This document shows positions 1 through 7,582 of a stretch of 33,675 nucleotides of DNA, in pieces. This stretch comes from Kangiellaceae bacterium (GTDB lineage Bacteria; Pseudomonadota; Gammaproteobacteria; Enterobacterales; Kangiellaceae), in assembly GCA_019090895.1 (NCBI GenBank), contig JAHRVB010000144.1:1-33675 (forward strand). Reading direction: 5' to 3'. A program made the translations under genes and the position numbers. The notes beneath the pieces were generated by a model. The model was not told where the DNA came from. It worked only from the letters and a program-made list of their open reading frames with translations, and did not search any database. Numbering within the stretch: position 1 is the first letter of the stretch; each line of letters starts with the position of its first letter.

Positions 1-39
1 AGGTGTTGGGGTAACATGTAATTCCTAAAAGGTAACATA

Positions 40-480
40 ATGGAAATTTGGAACAAGCTGATCAGCGATGGTGGTCGTTTGTATAAACAACATCAATTTG
101 AAAAATCGAAAGAAAAGTATATCCGTGCCATCGAACGATCGAGATTTCTTTATTTTAATTGGGGCGATAAAAAGGAATCTATCGATACAATCGTTAAATC
201 ACATGATCTTTTATTAGAAAGTTTAATTGCTAATTACCAGTACGAATTTGCAGGTAATGTCATTTTGCAGTCACATAGAGTTATCAGTAATATCCTTTCA
301 ACAACTGACGATAAGTCTACCTTGTATTCTTATGTGGAATCAGTGTTGAAACAACTCAAAGGAAGAATTTTCGAGCTGCTTTCATTGTATCCAGAAATTA
401 CTATATGCGACGATTGTCATACCAATATTTTCGGTTATCCACCGCAGTACAGAGAAAGCAAATTTTACACCATCAACTAG
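40..480 (+). CDS. Hypothetical helical (TPR-like) protein
   Basis: The 146-residue protein has no signal peptide or membrane segment. Residues 1-110 read as paired amphipathic helices. The first pair (about 5-35, with GRLYKQHQFEKSKEKYIRAI) resembles a tetratricopeptide unit, which suggests a small cytoplasmic protein-protein interaction module. The C-terminus carries CDDCH at 123-127 and a proline/aromatic tail, FGYPPQYR. The ATG at 40 is preceded by AAAAGG at a usable distance. The gene is alone on its strand and converges on sucB, with its own hairpin terminator at 570-595. I do not recognise the family; similarity to short TPR proteins of marine gammaproteobacteria is only an impression. 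Confidence 0.7.
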   Translation: MEIWNKLISDGGRLYKQHQFEKSKEKYIRAIERSRFLYFNWGDKKESIDTIVKSHDLLLESLIANYQYEFAGNVILQSHRVISNILSTTDDKSTLYSYVESVLKQLKGRIFELLSLYPEITICDDCHTNIFGYPPQYRESKFYTIN

Positions 481-569
481 AGTAAACAGCAATATCCAGC
501 AACTCTGTTGATTCACGCGCAACGTATTATTTAGAATATTTTGGGTAGTCGTTATTACCTACCCCGTTC

Positions 570-595
570 CCCTGTATAGACTATAAGGGCTTTTT
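570..595 (+). terminator. Intrinsic terminator of the TPR-like gene
   Basis: CCCT-g-TATA (570-578) pairs with TATA-AGGG (582-589) around a GAC loop, with one bulged G, and is followed by C and five T. It lies 90 bases after the stop codon of the plus-strand gene. Confidence 0.55.
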
Positions 596-603
596 GTTTA
601 GAT

Positions 604-628
604 AAAAACTCTACGACTTCGAGAGTTT
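604..628 (-). terminator. Intrinsic terminator of sucAB
   Basis: Read on the minus strand, AAACTCT (628-622) pairs with AGAGTTT (612-606) across a 9-base loop and runs into a T-tract (608-604). It is 22 bases beyond the sucB stop codon, so the transcript probably ends here and does not continue into sucCD. Confidence 0.65.
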
Positions 629-649
629 GCTAACGCTAGTAGATAAAGT

Positions 650-1867
650 TTATAGACCTAAAATTAATCTTTCAGGTTCTTCTAACAGTTGCTTAATGTG
701 CACTAAAAATCCAACGGCTTCCTTCCCATCGATTAAACGATGATCATAAGACAGCGCTAAATACATCATAGGAAGTATCTCAACTTGTCCATTGACTGCC
801 ATCGGCCTATCTTGAATCTTATGCATACCCAAGATTGCTGTTTGCGGTGGATTAACAATCGGTGTTGATAACAATGAACCAAAAACACCGCCATTTGATA
901 CAGTAAATGTACCACCGGTTAAGTCTTCGATCGACAATTTACCCGCTGACGCTTTTTCGCCCAACCCTCGAATACTGGATTCGATATCGGCAAGACTCAT
1001 ATCATTAACATCGCGTAATACTGGTACCACAAGTCCTCGGTTTGAAGAAACTGCTACACCGATATCCTGATAGCTATGATATAAAATATCCTTCCCATCA
1101 ATCGACGCGTTAACTGCAGGGTATTGCTTTAATGCTTCAACCGACGCTCTTACAAAAAAGGACATAAATCCTAATCGAGTCTGATGTTTCTTTTCAAATT
1201 CATCTTTGTACTTTTTGCGAAGCTCCATAATCGGCTTCATGTTAATTTCGTTAAATGTTGTTAGCATTGCCATTTGTTGTTGAGCATCGACTAACCGCTC
1301 TGCAATTTTCGAACGTAATCGACTCATAGGTTCGCGGCGTTCTATGCGATGCTCTGTGGAAAGCGGTGCTACTTCTGCGGAAGAAGCTGGTGCTGTTTTT
1401 TTAGTGCTGACACTCTTTGATTTGGCAGCAATTGCTTTCTCTACATCTTCTTTCAATACACGTCCATTCTTACCAGTAGCCGTCAATGATGCAACGTCGA
1501 GATCATTTTCAGTGACTAGTTTTCGAATGGAAGGACTCATATTCTTAAGAACTTCGTTTTCAGGACTTTCGACTTTGCCCGAGTCACTTTCTGCCGGGGT
1601 CGCTGACGGTTTAGAGCCAGCCGCAGTCGCTCCGAGATTCAACTTAGCAATGATTTCTTCGCTAATAACTGTAGAACCCTCAGGTTTTATGATTTCCGAA
1701 AGTACACCTTGCTCAGGTGCGACTACTTCGAGTACGACCTTGTCAGTTTCAACTTCGACTAACACTTCGTCTTGCTCGAACGAATCGCCGACACTTTTGT
1801 GCCAGGCAACGATTTCGCCATCGGCTATAGACTCTGGAAAATCCGGTGCTTTTAGTTCAGTGGACAT
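650..1867 (-). CDS. sucB: Dihydrolipoyllysine succinyltransferase (2-oxoglutarate dehydrogenase E2)
   Basis: E2 core of the 2-oxoglutarate dehydrogenase complex. It transfers the succinyl group from the lipoyl arm to CoA in the TCA cycle. The 405 residues equal the E. coli SucB length. An N-terminal lipoyl domain (about 3-77) carries the lipoylated Lys43 in [12 protein letters not shown]. An Ala/Lys/Ser/Pro-rich linker leads to a peripheral-subunit-binding domain (about 112-147, [14 protein letters not shown]). The catalytic acyltransferase domain follows (about 175-405), with active-site His376 and Asp380 in [11 protein letters not shown]. The ATG is preceded by TAAGGA. sucA lies 46 bases upstream on the same strand, so the two are almost certainly one transcript. 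A terminator follows directly, so lpd and sucCD are not part of this operon. Confidence 0.97.
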   Translation of the reverse strand: MSTELKAPDFPESIADGEIVAWHKSVGDSFEQDEVLVEVETDKVVLEVVAPEQGVLSEIIKPEGSTVISEEIIAKLNLGATAAGSKPSATPAESDSGKVESPENEVLKNMSPSIRKLVTENDLDVASLTATGKNGRVLKEDVEKAIAAKSKSVSTKKTAPASSAEVAPLSTEHRIERREPMSRLRSKIAERLVDAQQQMAMLTTFNEINMKPIMELRKKYKDEFEKKHQTRLGFMSFFVRASVEALKQYPAVNASIDGKDILYHSYQDIGVAVSSNRGLVVPVLRDVNDMSLADIESSIRGLGEKASAGKLSIEDLTGGTFTVSNGGVFGSLLSTPIVNPPQTAILGMHKIQDRPMAVNGQVEILPMMYLALSYDHRLIDGKEAVGFLVHIKQLLEEPERLILGL

Positions 1868-1913
1868 TATTAATCCTTATTTAAATTTAAATTAGTTGAA
1901 TTCGTTTTGTTCT

Positions 1914-4769
1914 TTAAATCGTATCTTCAAGCGCTTGTTTTAAAAATTCTTGGCGTTGATTTTCATGTAATTTAGTGTAGCCAGCAGCCGGTGCTGCAGA
2001 AGCTTCTCGACCCGCATACGTCAAATAAGGGTGACTAGTTAAAGCATCAGCACACTCTCTCAAATGATGTTGAGAACTATACCATGCGCCTTGATTCTTA
2101 GGTTCCTCTTGACACCAAATAACTTCTTTTGCATTTCCAAAAGACTTCAATACATCCGTTAGTTCATTCGTTGGAAACGGATAAAGCTGTTCTACTCTAA
2201 TTAGTTGTACATGTGTTAGAGCTTTATTTGTTTTCTGTTCAAGTAAATCGTAGTAAACCCGTCCGCTACACAGAACCAATCGAGTTGTATCTTCTTTGTT
2301 CGAATTGTTATTGTCGACAATAATTTTCTGAAACTCACCATCCGATAACTCTTTTAGTGTTGAAACAGCTTGTTGATGCCGAAGCAAACTCTTAGGTGAC
2401 ATTACGATTAATGGTTTTCTTTGATCGTTAAGAATTTGACGTCTTAACAAATGATATATTTGAGCGGGTGTTGTCGGAACACATACTTGGATATTATGTT
2501 CAGCACAAAGCTGCAAGAAACGCTCTAATCGAGCTGACGAATGTTCTGGTCCCTGCCCTTCATAACCATGAGGTAACAGCATTGTAAGCCCCGATAACCG
2601 TCCCCATTTGTGCTCGCCACTGGTAATAAACTGATCAATGATCATTTGAGCACCGTTTGCAAAATCTCCAAACTGAGCTTCCCAAATTACCAGCGTATTT
2701 GGATTAGTGGTTGAATATCCATATTCAAACCCTAGTACCGCGAGCTCAGATAACAGTGAGTCATAGACTTCAAACTTTTCATTGTCACCTTGCAGATGTT
2801 GTAACGGAATATAAGATTCACTGATTTTTTGATCATGTAACACACAATGACGGTGAGAAAAAGTTCCTCTTCCAACATCTTGTCCAGAAATTCTTATGGC
2901 AGATCCCGCATTCAATATACTTGCATACGCAAGATTCTCAGCAAATCCCCAATTAACTGGGGTCTCTTCATTTGCCATATTGCTCCAATCATTTAGAAGC
3001 TTTTTAACTTGGCGGTGAAGAGTAAAAGTTTCCGGCACATGACTTATTTGTCCCGCCAATTCTTTTAGCGAATTGAGGGAATGGCGATGAACTTCTTGAT
3101 TCTTTTCGTCGACGTTAATATGACGAGACCAACTAAAGTGTTTGCCTACAACGACTCCATCATTTAATACTGATGTGACTTGTTCACCCTTACCAAATCT
3201 CTCTCTATAATCTTTGACTAAAGCAAGAGGTTCAGCTTGATCAACGATTTGAGCGTCAACAAGTTTTTTTGTATAACTAGTGAGGGTGGTCGGTAAATTC
3301 TTGATCACTTGATACATTTTAGGTTGTGTACCGGAAGGCTCTTCGGCTTCGTTGTGCCCACGTCTCCGATAACAAACAAGATCAATTATAATATCTTTGT
3401 TGAATTTGGCCCGGTAGTCCATTGCTAAACGTGACACTAAAATGACCGCTTCAGGATCGTCTCCATTGACATGGATTACCGGCGCGCCAATTGACTTAGC
3501 GATATCAGTACAATATTCAGTTGAACGAGCGTCTTCTTTTTTACTGGTGGTAAATCCGACTTGGTTATTGATCACTATATGAATAGTGCCACCCGTTTTG
3601 TAGGCCCTGGTCTGGGACATTTGAAAGGTTTCCATAACAACCCCTTGCCCTGAAAACGCGGCATCGCCATGAAGAACAATCGGTAGTACTTTCTCACCGA
3701 CCGTATCATTTCTAACATCTTGCCTCGCTCTTACTGATCCTTGAATAACTGGTGCTACAATTTCTAGGTGACTCGGATTAAATGCCAGCGCTAAATGGAC
3801 CTCTCCAGTCTCCGTTTTTATATCACTGGAGAATCCTTGATGATATTTTACGTCTCCCGACCCCATGGTGTATTCGGCTTTACCTTCAAACTCATCCAAC
3901 AAGTCCGCAACCTTCTTCCCTAAGATATTAATTAAAACATTAATTCTGCCACGATGCGCCATGCCGAGAACTATTTCCTCAACGGCATAGTTGCTACTTT
4001 TCTGTATCATTTGATCAAGCAGCGGAATTAAACTTTCAGCCCCTTCAAGTCCAAAACGTTTCACGCCCGGATATTTGCTAGCAAGAAATTTTTCAATTCC
4101 TTCGGCGGCAGTCAATCGATCCAGTAAATCCCTTTTTTCTGGTGGAGTTAATTGATAGTCGCCAGAGCGAGCTTCTATTTGTTGCCTCATCCACTCTCTT
4201 TCGTCACTGTTATCAATGTACATGTATTCAGCAGCTATTGATTGACAGTAGATATTTTGAAGTGTTTTAACGATTTCTTTCAATTTAACTTTACTGCGAC
4301 CGACAAGCAGAGAATCGCTGTCGTATTCAGTTTGTAATTCTCGGCTTGATAATCCAAATGATTCGAGTGTTAATTCTGATATTTGCCCGGCTTTCTTCAA
4401 GTTCAACGGGTCGATGGAGGCCATCTTGTGCCCATGAGTACGGTAGGCATTGATTAATTTTGCGACAGCACCCTGAAGAGAGACACCACCTTCATTAATG
4501 CTTTCTGAAGAATTAGCAAGGTGTTTACGATTGGCCAATCGAATAAATTCTTCGCGTATCTTCGAATGAGATTTATTTTTCAATGCACTATTATTTAGTA
4601 GCTGATGTTCACTGAGAAATTCCTCCCAGCCCTTTAAGTCTGTGTCGCTATTTAGAGCGTCATTTTTATCTTGAAGGCCATTTTCAAGCATCTCTTCTAA
4701 ATAGAGGGCATTGGTACCATTCAAAACAGATTCTTTAGTTTGATTTAAATAATCATTCTCGGGAGGCAT
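1914..4769 (-). CDS. sucA: 2-oxoglutarate dehydrogenase E1 component
   Basis: Thiamine-diphosphate-dependent decarboxylase that opens the 2-oxoglutarate dehydrogenase reaction and succinylates the lipoyl group of SucB. Numbering from the TTG at 4781, the protein shows the E2-binding N-terminal segment (about 20-60), KRFGLEGAESLIP (241-253), the ThDP/Mg region HGDAAFSGQG (371-380) with NNQVGFTTS (405-413), RRRGHNEAEEP (472-482), and the C-terminal transketolase-like half with GQDVGRGTFSHRH and EAQFGDFANGAQ. Length is 951 residues from the ATG at 4769, or 955 from the in-frame TTG at 4781. Neither start has a clear ribosome-binding site; I prefer the ATG. It is first in the sucAB operon, with candidate promoter elements at 4847-4852 and a palindrome at 4876-4894. 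Confidence 0.96.
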   Translation of the reverse strand: MPPENDYLNQTKESVLNGTNALYLEEMLENGLQDKNDALNSDTDLKGWEEFLSEHQLLNNSALKNKSHSKIREEFIRLANRKHLANSSESINEGGVSLQGAVAKLINAYRTHGHKMASIDPLNLKKAGQISELTLESFGLSSRELQTEYDSDSLLVGRSKVKLKEIVKTLQNIYCQSIAAEYMYIDNSDEREWMRQQIEARSGDYQLTPPEKRDLLDRLTAAEGIEKFLASKYPGVKRFGLEGAESLIPLLDQMIQKSSNYAVEEIVLGMAHRGRINVLINILGKKVADLLDEFEGKAEYTMGSGDVKYHQGFSSDIKTETGEVHLALAFNPSHLEIVAPVIQGSVRARQDVRNDTVGEKVLPIVLHGDAAFSGQGVVMETFQMSQTRAYKTGGTIHIVINNQVGFTTSKKEDARSTEYCTDIAKSIGAPVIHVNGDDPEAVILVSRLAMDYRAKFNKDIIIDLVCYRRRGHNEAEEPSGTQPKMYQVIKNLPTTLTSYTKKLVDAQIVDQAEPLALVKDYRERFGKGEQVTSVLNDGVVVGKHFSWSRHINVDEKNQEVHRHSLNSLKELAGQISHVPETFTLHRQVKKLLNDWSNMANEETPVNWGFAENLAYASILNAGSAIRISGQDVGRGTFSHRHCVLHDQKISESYIPLQHLQGDNEKFEVYDSLLSELAVLGFEYGYSTTNPNTLVIWEAQFGDFANGAQMIIDQFITSGEHKWGRLSGLTMLLPHGYEGQGPEHSSARLERFLQLCAEHNIQVCVPTTPAQIYHLLRRQILNDQRKPLIVMSPKSLLRHQQAVSTLKELSDGEFQKIIVDNNNSNKEDTTRLVLCSGRVYYDLLEQKTNKALTHVQLIRVEQLYPFPTNELTDVLKSFGNAKEVIWCQEEPKNQGAWYSSQHHLRECADALTSHPYLTYAGREASAAPAAGYTKLHENQRQEFLKQALEDTI

Positions 4770-4846
4770 AGTTTGATTCAATATAAGTAAGTTTGGGTTT
4801 AAGTGTATTTAAAATTAATAAGTTTGGATTTCAAGTCAGTATGAAC

Positions 4847-4852
4847 ATTATA
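4847..4852 (-). promoter_or_regulatory. sucA: Candidate -10 box of the sucAB promoter
   Basis: A perfect TATAAT on the minus strand, 78 bases upstream of the sucA ATG, which would give a 5' leader of about 70 bases. No good -35 hexamer lies 16-18 bases upstream, so the promoter may depend on an activator. A second TATAAT lies further up at 4911-4916. Confidence 0.4.
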
Positions 4853-4875
4853 GACGGAATTGGCAGGTATTCTGG

Positions 4876-4894
4876 GAGTTTCTAATAGAAACTC
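4876..4894. promoter_or_regulatory. 19-bp perfect palindrome, candidate operator of sucAB
   Basis: GAGTTTCTA-A-TAGAAACTC is a perfect 9+1+9 inverted repeat. Its centre (4885) would sit near position -45 of a transcript started by the TATAAT at 4847-4852, a typical regulator site. It is not followed by a T-run on either strand, so a terminator is unlikely. The binding protein is unknown. Confidence 0.45.
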
Positions 4895-5003
4895 GGATCG
4901 AATTGAGTCTATTATACATTGGGATGTCGACCTGAGATAGCATACTGGATTATTGGGGTAGTCAATTTGCGATGTATTCTATACACCATTGGAGGTATTT
5001 CAT

Positions 5004-5075
5004 ATGCGTATATTCATTTTATTTATATCACATCTACAAAATAAGCTAAGTCAAAAGATAGGTGGAGGCGCCTAG
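5004..5075 (+). CDS. Possible 23-residue small ORF
   Basis: An ATG preceded by GGAGGT (4991-4996, 7-base spacing) opens a 23-codon frame with a hydrophobic start (MRIFILFISHL), ending in TAG at 5073-5075. A weak plus-strand promoter (TTGGGG-16-TATTCT) may lie about 30-50 bases upstream. Nothing is known of such a peptide, and its 3' end overlaps the hairpin of the proposed antisense small RNA. The only support is the ribosome-binding site and start codon. Confidence 0.2.
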   Translation: MRIFILFISHLQNKLSQKIGGGA

Positions 5076-5187
5076 GAGGGGTGGATGGTGTTAAAGCGCC
5101 CCCGCCTATATTCGACTAACTCGGTACATTGTAAATTCGGGGTGAAACAGCAATGAATCCAATAAATTTTCTTGCCGCCTCAACTTG
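5053..5187 (-). ncRNA. Candidate Fur-controlled small RNA upstream of sucAB
   Basis: A minus-strand promoter at 5194-5222 would start transcription near 5187. About 135 bases on, there is a 14-bp GC-rich hairpin (5109-5096 pairing with 5071-5058, one mismatch and one G-U) followed by CTTTTG, which resembles an intrinsic terminator with a short U-tract. The 24-base loop (5095-5072) is C-rich and contains CCACCCCTCCTAG, complementary to Shine-Dalgarno sequences, as in many small RNAs that block translation. No convincing coding frame fills the segment on this strand. No known family was recognised from the primary sequence. The call is inferred from architecture only. Confidence 0.4.
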
Positions 5188-5189
5188 TT

Positions 5190-5222
5190 ACGAATGATAA
5201 CCATTCCTATTTGATGAGTCAA
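5190..5222 (-). promoter_or_regulatory. Sigma70-type promoter overlapped by a Fur-like box
   Basis: On the minus strand, TTGACT (5222-5217) and TATCAT (5199-5194) are separated by exactly 17 bases, with 5 of 6 matches in each hexamer. The plus-strand segment 5193-5205, AATGATAACCATT, matches 12 of 13 central bases of the Fur consensus and forms the inverted repeat GAATG-N5-CATTC (5192-5206). The outer three bases on each side do not match. The box covers the -10 element, as expected for a repressor that blocks polymerase when iron is plentiful. Confidence 0.5.
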
Positions 5223-5369
5223 CAGTTTTCCTCTTTAATTTTAAATTAGTTTTGTTTGTACATTCTAACGAATTAAATGACAGAACTTGCCATCGAATGA
5301 CTCAGTTATCCCCTAGCAGACATAATTCTGAAGAGAACTAAAATGGTAGCAAGGTTCAGAAAAGGAAAG

Positions 5370-6674
5370 TTAGACTGTTTTTGACCTCAGACTTCGATTA
5401 AACGCATAGGCAAATAGTATTCCCACAAACGAAACAGCAGCCAAAAATAGGAAATAGTTTTGAAATCCGACGAACCCAGGATTGGCATCCAAGATTCTAC
5501 CGGCAATAGAGGCGAAGAATATATCCGGCGTATAGCCCACCAGTGATATAAGCCCAACAGCTGTACCGGTATTCTTAAGATTCACTTTGGATTGCTCGAT
5601 TAGTGCGAAGTAAATCCCCCTGAGAGCGTATACGCCCACAAACGTAAGAACAATATTAGCGATAATGAGCTCAATAGCAATACTCTCTAACGACAACAAC
5701 GACATGATAATGAAGGCAACTGTACAGATAGCGAAAAAGAAAATAACTGTCTTTCCAGCAGCCCAACGATCAGCAATTAATCCCGCAGCTAATGCCGCAA
5801 CCGGTCTCGCATAACTTGCAAACGCCGTGAGGCTAGCCGCATCCACTTGACTCATATTTAGAATTTGAGTGGCGTAAATCCCATAATTGTCGAGTGATTT
5901 ATAGCCACAATAAGCACAAACTATAATCCCACCTTGAAACCAAATACGCGAGTCTTTAAGGACTTCGAACAGCTTACCGAAAGAGAATTGCTCATGATTT
6001 TGAGTTGAACGAGCTTCCCTGTGAGCAACTTCTTTAGGCAACAGAAACCAAACTAGTAATGCCGCTAAACAAGTCATCCCTGTGTAAAACAAAATGACAG
6101 CTCTCATAGCTTGCTGCTTATTTAATAGTTCAGTCGGTGAATCAGATAAACTGGTAACAGCATTCAACTCATTATTTTGGACTAAAAAACTGGCAAAAAT
6201 GACCACTGCTATGCTGGCCACAATACTTGCAACAAGCCCCCTTCCACCATCCAATAATCCAAACGCGACTCCCTGACTATCTTGACCTGCTAAGGTTCGA
6301 GTTTGTTTAATCATTGCTGCCCAAAAGAGCAGGATACTGGTACATCCCCAATAACCAAACAAAAAATATAATTCTGTTCCGGTTGGAAAAGTCGAAAGAT
6401 ACAATCCACCTAGAGCCGTTGCAAATAGCGAGAACGACATTAATTTACGCGGTGGAAATCGATCAGCGAGCATTCCACCCGGGAAGTAACACAGCATGGC
6501 AACGATTCCATAAACGGCGAAAATATCGCCAAGTGCAGTGTTACTCAACGTAAATGTATCGAGGAAAGTGGGTCGAAAAAAACGAGGAACATGAAACGGC
6601 AATGAAAATATCAATTCACCAGCGAAAATGATAACAATGAGAGTGCTCAGTTTTTTTGCAGAAAAGCTCTTAAT
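5370..6674 (-). CDS. MFS transporter (probable ATT start)
   Basis: Twelve-helix major facilitator superfamily permease of the inner membrane; substrate not identifiable. Between helices 2 and 3 is the MFS loop motif GGMLADRFPPRKL. A hydrophilic central loop (HREARSTQNHEQF) separates the two six-helix halves, and GLIADRWAAGKTV repeats the loop motif in the second half. The longest frame with a standard start begins at TTG 6614, inside helix 1. The family-like N-terminus (KKLSTLIVIIFAGELIF) continues upstream in frame to an ATT at 6672-6674, giving a 434-residue protein beginning with Met-Lys-Ser if ATT initiates. TAGGGG lies 6 bases before that ATT. A TAG stop five codons upstream of the ATT closes the frame, with no ATG or GTG. 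The gene is monocistronic, with a palindrome at 6698-6713 in front. Confidence 0.85.
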   Translation of the reverse strand: MKSFSAKKLSTLIVIIFAGELIFSLPFHVPRFFRPTFLDTFTLSNTALGDIFAVYGIVAMLCYFPGGMLADRFPPRKLMSFSLFATALGGLYLSTFPTGTELYFLFGYWGCTSILLFWAAMIKQTRTLAGQDSQGVAFGLLDGGRGLVASIVASIAVVIFASFLVQNNELNAVTSLSDSPTELLNKQQAMRAVILFYTGMTCLAALLVWFLLPKEVAHREARSTQNHEQFSFGKLFEVLKDSRIWFQGGIIVCAYCGYKSLDNYGIYATQILNMSQVDAASLTAFASYARPVAALAAGLIADRWAAGKTVIFFFAICTVAFIIMSLLSLESIAIELIIANIVLTFVGVYALRGIYFALIEQSKVNLKNTGTAVGLISLVGYTPDIFFASIAGRILDANPGFVGFQNYFLFLAAVSFVGILFAYAFNRSLRSKTV

Positions 6675-6697
6675 GGGTAGCCCCTACTAAATTGTGA

Positions 6698-6713
6698 TAA
6701 TCAAATATGATTA
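6698..6713. promoter_or_regulatory. Palindrome upstream of the MFS gene
   Basis: TAATCA-aata-TGATTA is a perfect 6-4-6 inverted repeat, 24 bases before the proposed ATT start of the transporter. Its position within the expected promoter suggests an operator. The regulator is unknown, and no regulator gene is adjacent. Confidence 0.35.
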
Positions 6714-6840
6714 CACATCATTCGGTCTGGGTAAAGTTCGATCGCAAATAACAGTGATTGATTTGAATATGCTTGATCGACCTATTTCATAGTCACTTCA
6801 AACACATTACAGCGATTGGCAACAAACTAGATCTTTCCGA

Positions 6841-7233
6841 TTAGTAATCCAACCATTTATGTTGCGTTAACAACAACGAAATTGCACAAAAGACACACAA
6901 CGCAAGATCTGAATCAGGTCTTGGACTGCGCTCAACATAAGGGCAAAAAATCAAGTAAATACTGAATAAAAAGCAAGATACAACCACACACTTCAGCAGC
7001 TTATTTATCCACGGCGCTTCTTTGATCAAGTAATGTAAACAGAAAAATATCGCAGGAAATAGTAGAGAAAGCATGACCTCTAGTTCAGGTAAACCGGCTG
7101 AACGAACACCTGTTTTACTCACTACATAGAAGAACACGACCGCGCCACCTAGCATGCACCAAAGCTCAAACAGAGTCGTTCGCTCCGGACGATTAGAAAC
7201 GAACTGTGAATAAATTAGCTTGGGGTGCCTCAT
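6841..7233 (-). CDS. Small four-helix membrane protein of unknown function
   Basis: The 130-residue product has four hydrophobic stretches (about 24-42, 51-68, 79-97 and 108-122), with a basic N-terminus before the first helix. This fits a small inner-membrane protein. The ATG is preceded by GGAGGA, a strong ribosome-binding site. It lies upstream of the MFS gene on the same strand, but 166 bases and a palindrome separate them, so co-transcription is doubtful. No motif was recognised. Confidence 0.7.
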   Translation of the reverse strand: MRHPKLIYSQFVSNRPERTTLFELWCMLGGAVVFFYVVSKTGVRSAGLPELEVMLSLLFPAIFFCLHYLIKEAPWINKLLKCVVVSCFLFSIYLIFCPYVERSPRPDSDLALCVFCAISLLLTQHKWLDY

Positions 7234-7582
7234 TAGTCCTCCATTATCTTTAGATTATCCATATCCTTATCAATTTTCGAAATTTATTACGACTCACCTC
7301 ATTTTGGGAAAAATTTTCTATTCGAATAAATAACGAACTTACCAATCACTGAAGCTAACTTCTAAAATTCCGGATGTCGATTAACTCTTATTCAACGTAT
7401 TGACAGAAGAAATATTTCAAGTATCGGGTTGTATACACTCTACGATGTGTTAAAGAAGTTAAAAAAACGTATTGATAATTCGTATATCGATACACTCTGT
7501 TACAAAACGTACAAACTGTTACGCTAAGTTCCATAACAATTGATTAAAGTAGCTTCATACCAAAACTTAAGGAAAGAACAAA
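7234..7582. other. AT-rich divergent intergenic region
   Basis: 349 bases between the small membrane protein (minus) and the beta-lactamase-like lipoprotein (plus). It must hold both promoters, but no hexamer pair stands out. The clearest structure is an inverted repeat at 7469-7493, GTATTGATA-N7-TATCGATAC, with one G-U-type mismatch. No coding potential was seen. Confidence 0.5.

Noticed and set aside
406-420. CDDCH in the first gene resembles the CxxCH haem c-binding motif.
   Set aside because: The protein has no signal peptide, and the rest is TPR-like and cytoplasmic, so covalent haem attachment is not expected.
1344-1895. 183-codon frame antisense to sucB.
   Set aside because: It is a shadow of the highly biased sucB linker codons, with serine/threonine-rich composition and no independent support.
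5085-5156. Second 23-codon frame on the plus strand with AGGAGGGG ahead of its ATG.
   Set aside because: Its ribosome-binding site is the exact complement of the C-rich loop of the proposed small RNA, and the frame overlaps the hairpin stem. It is mentioned as an alternative but not annotated as a gene.
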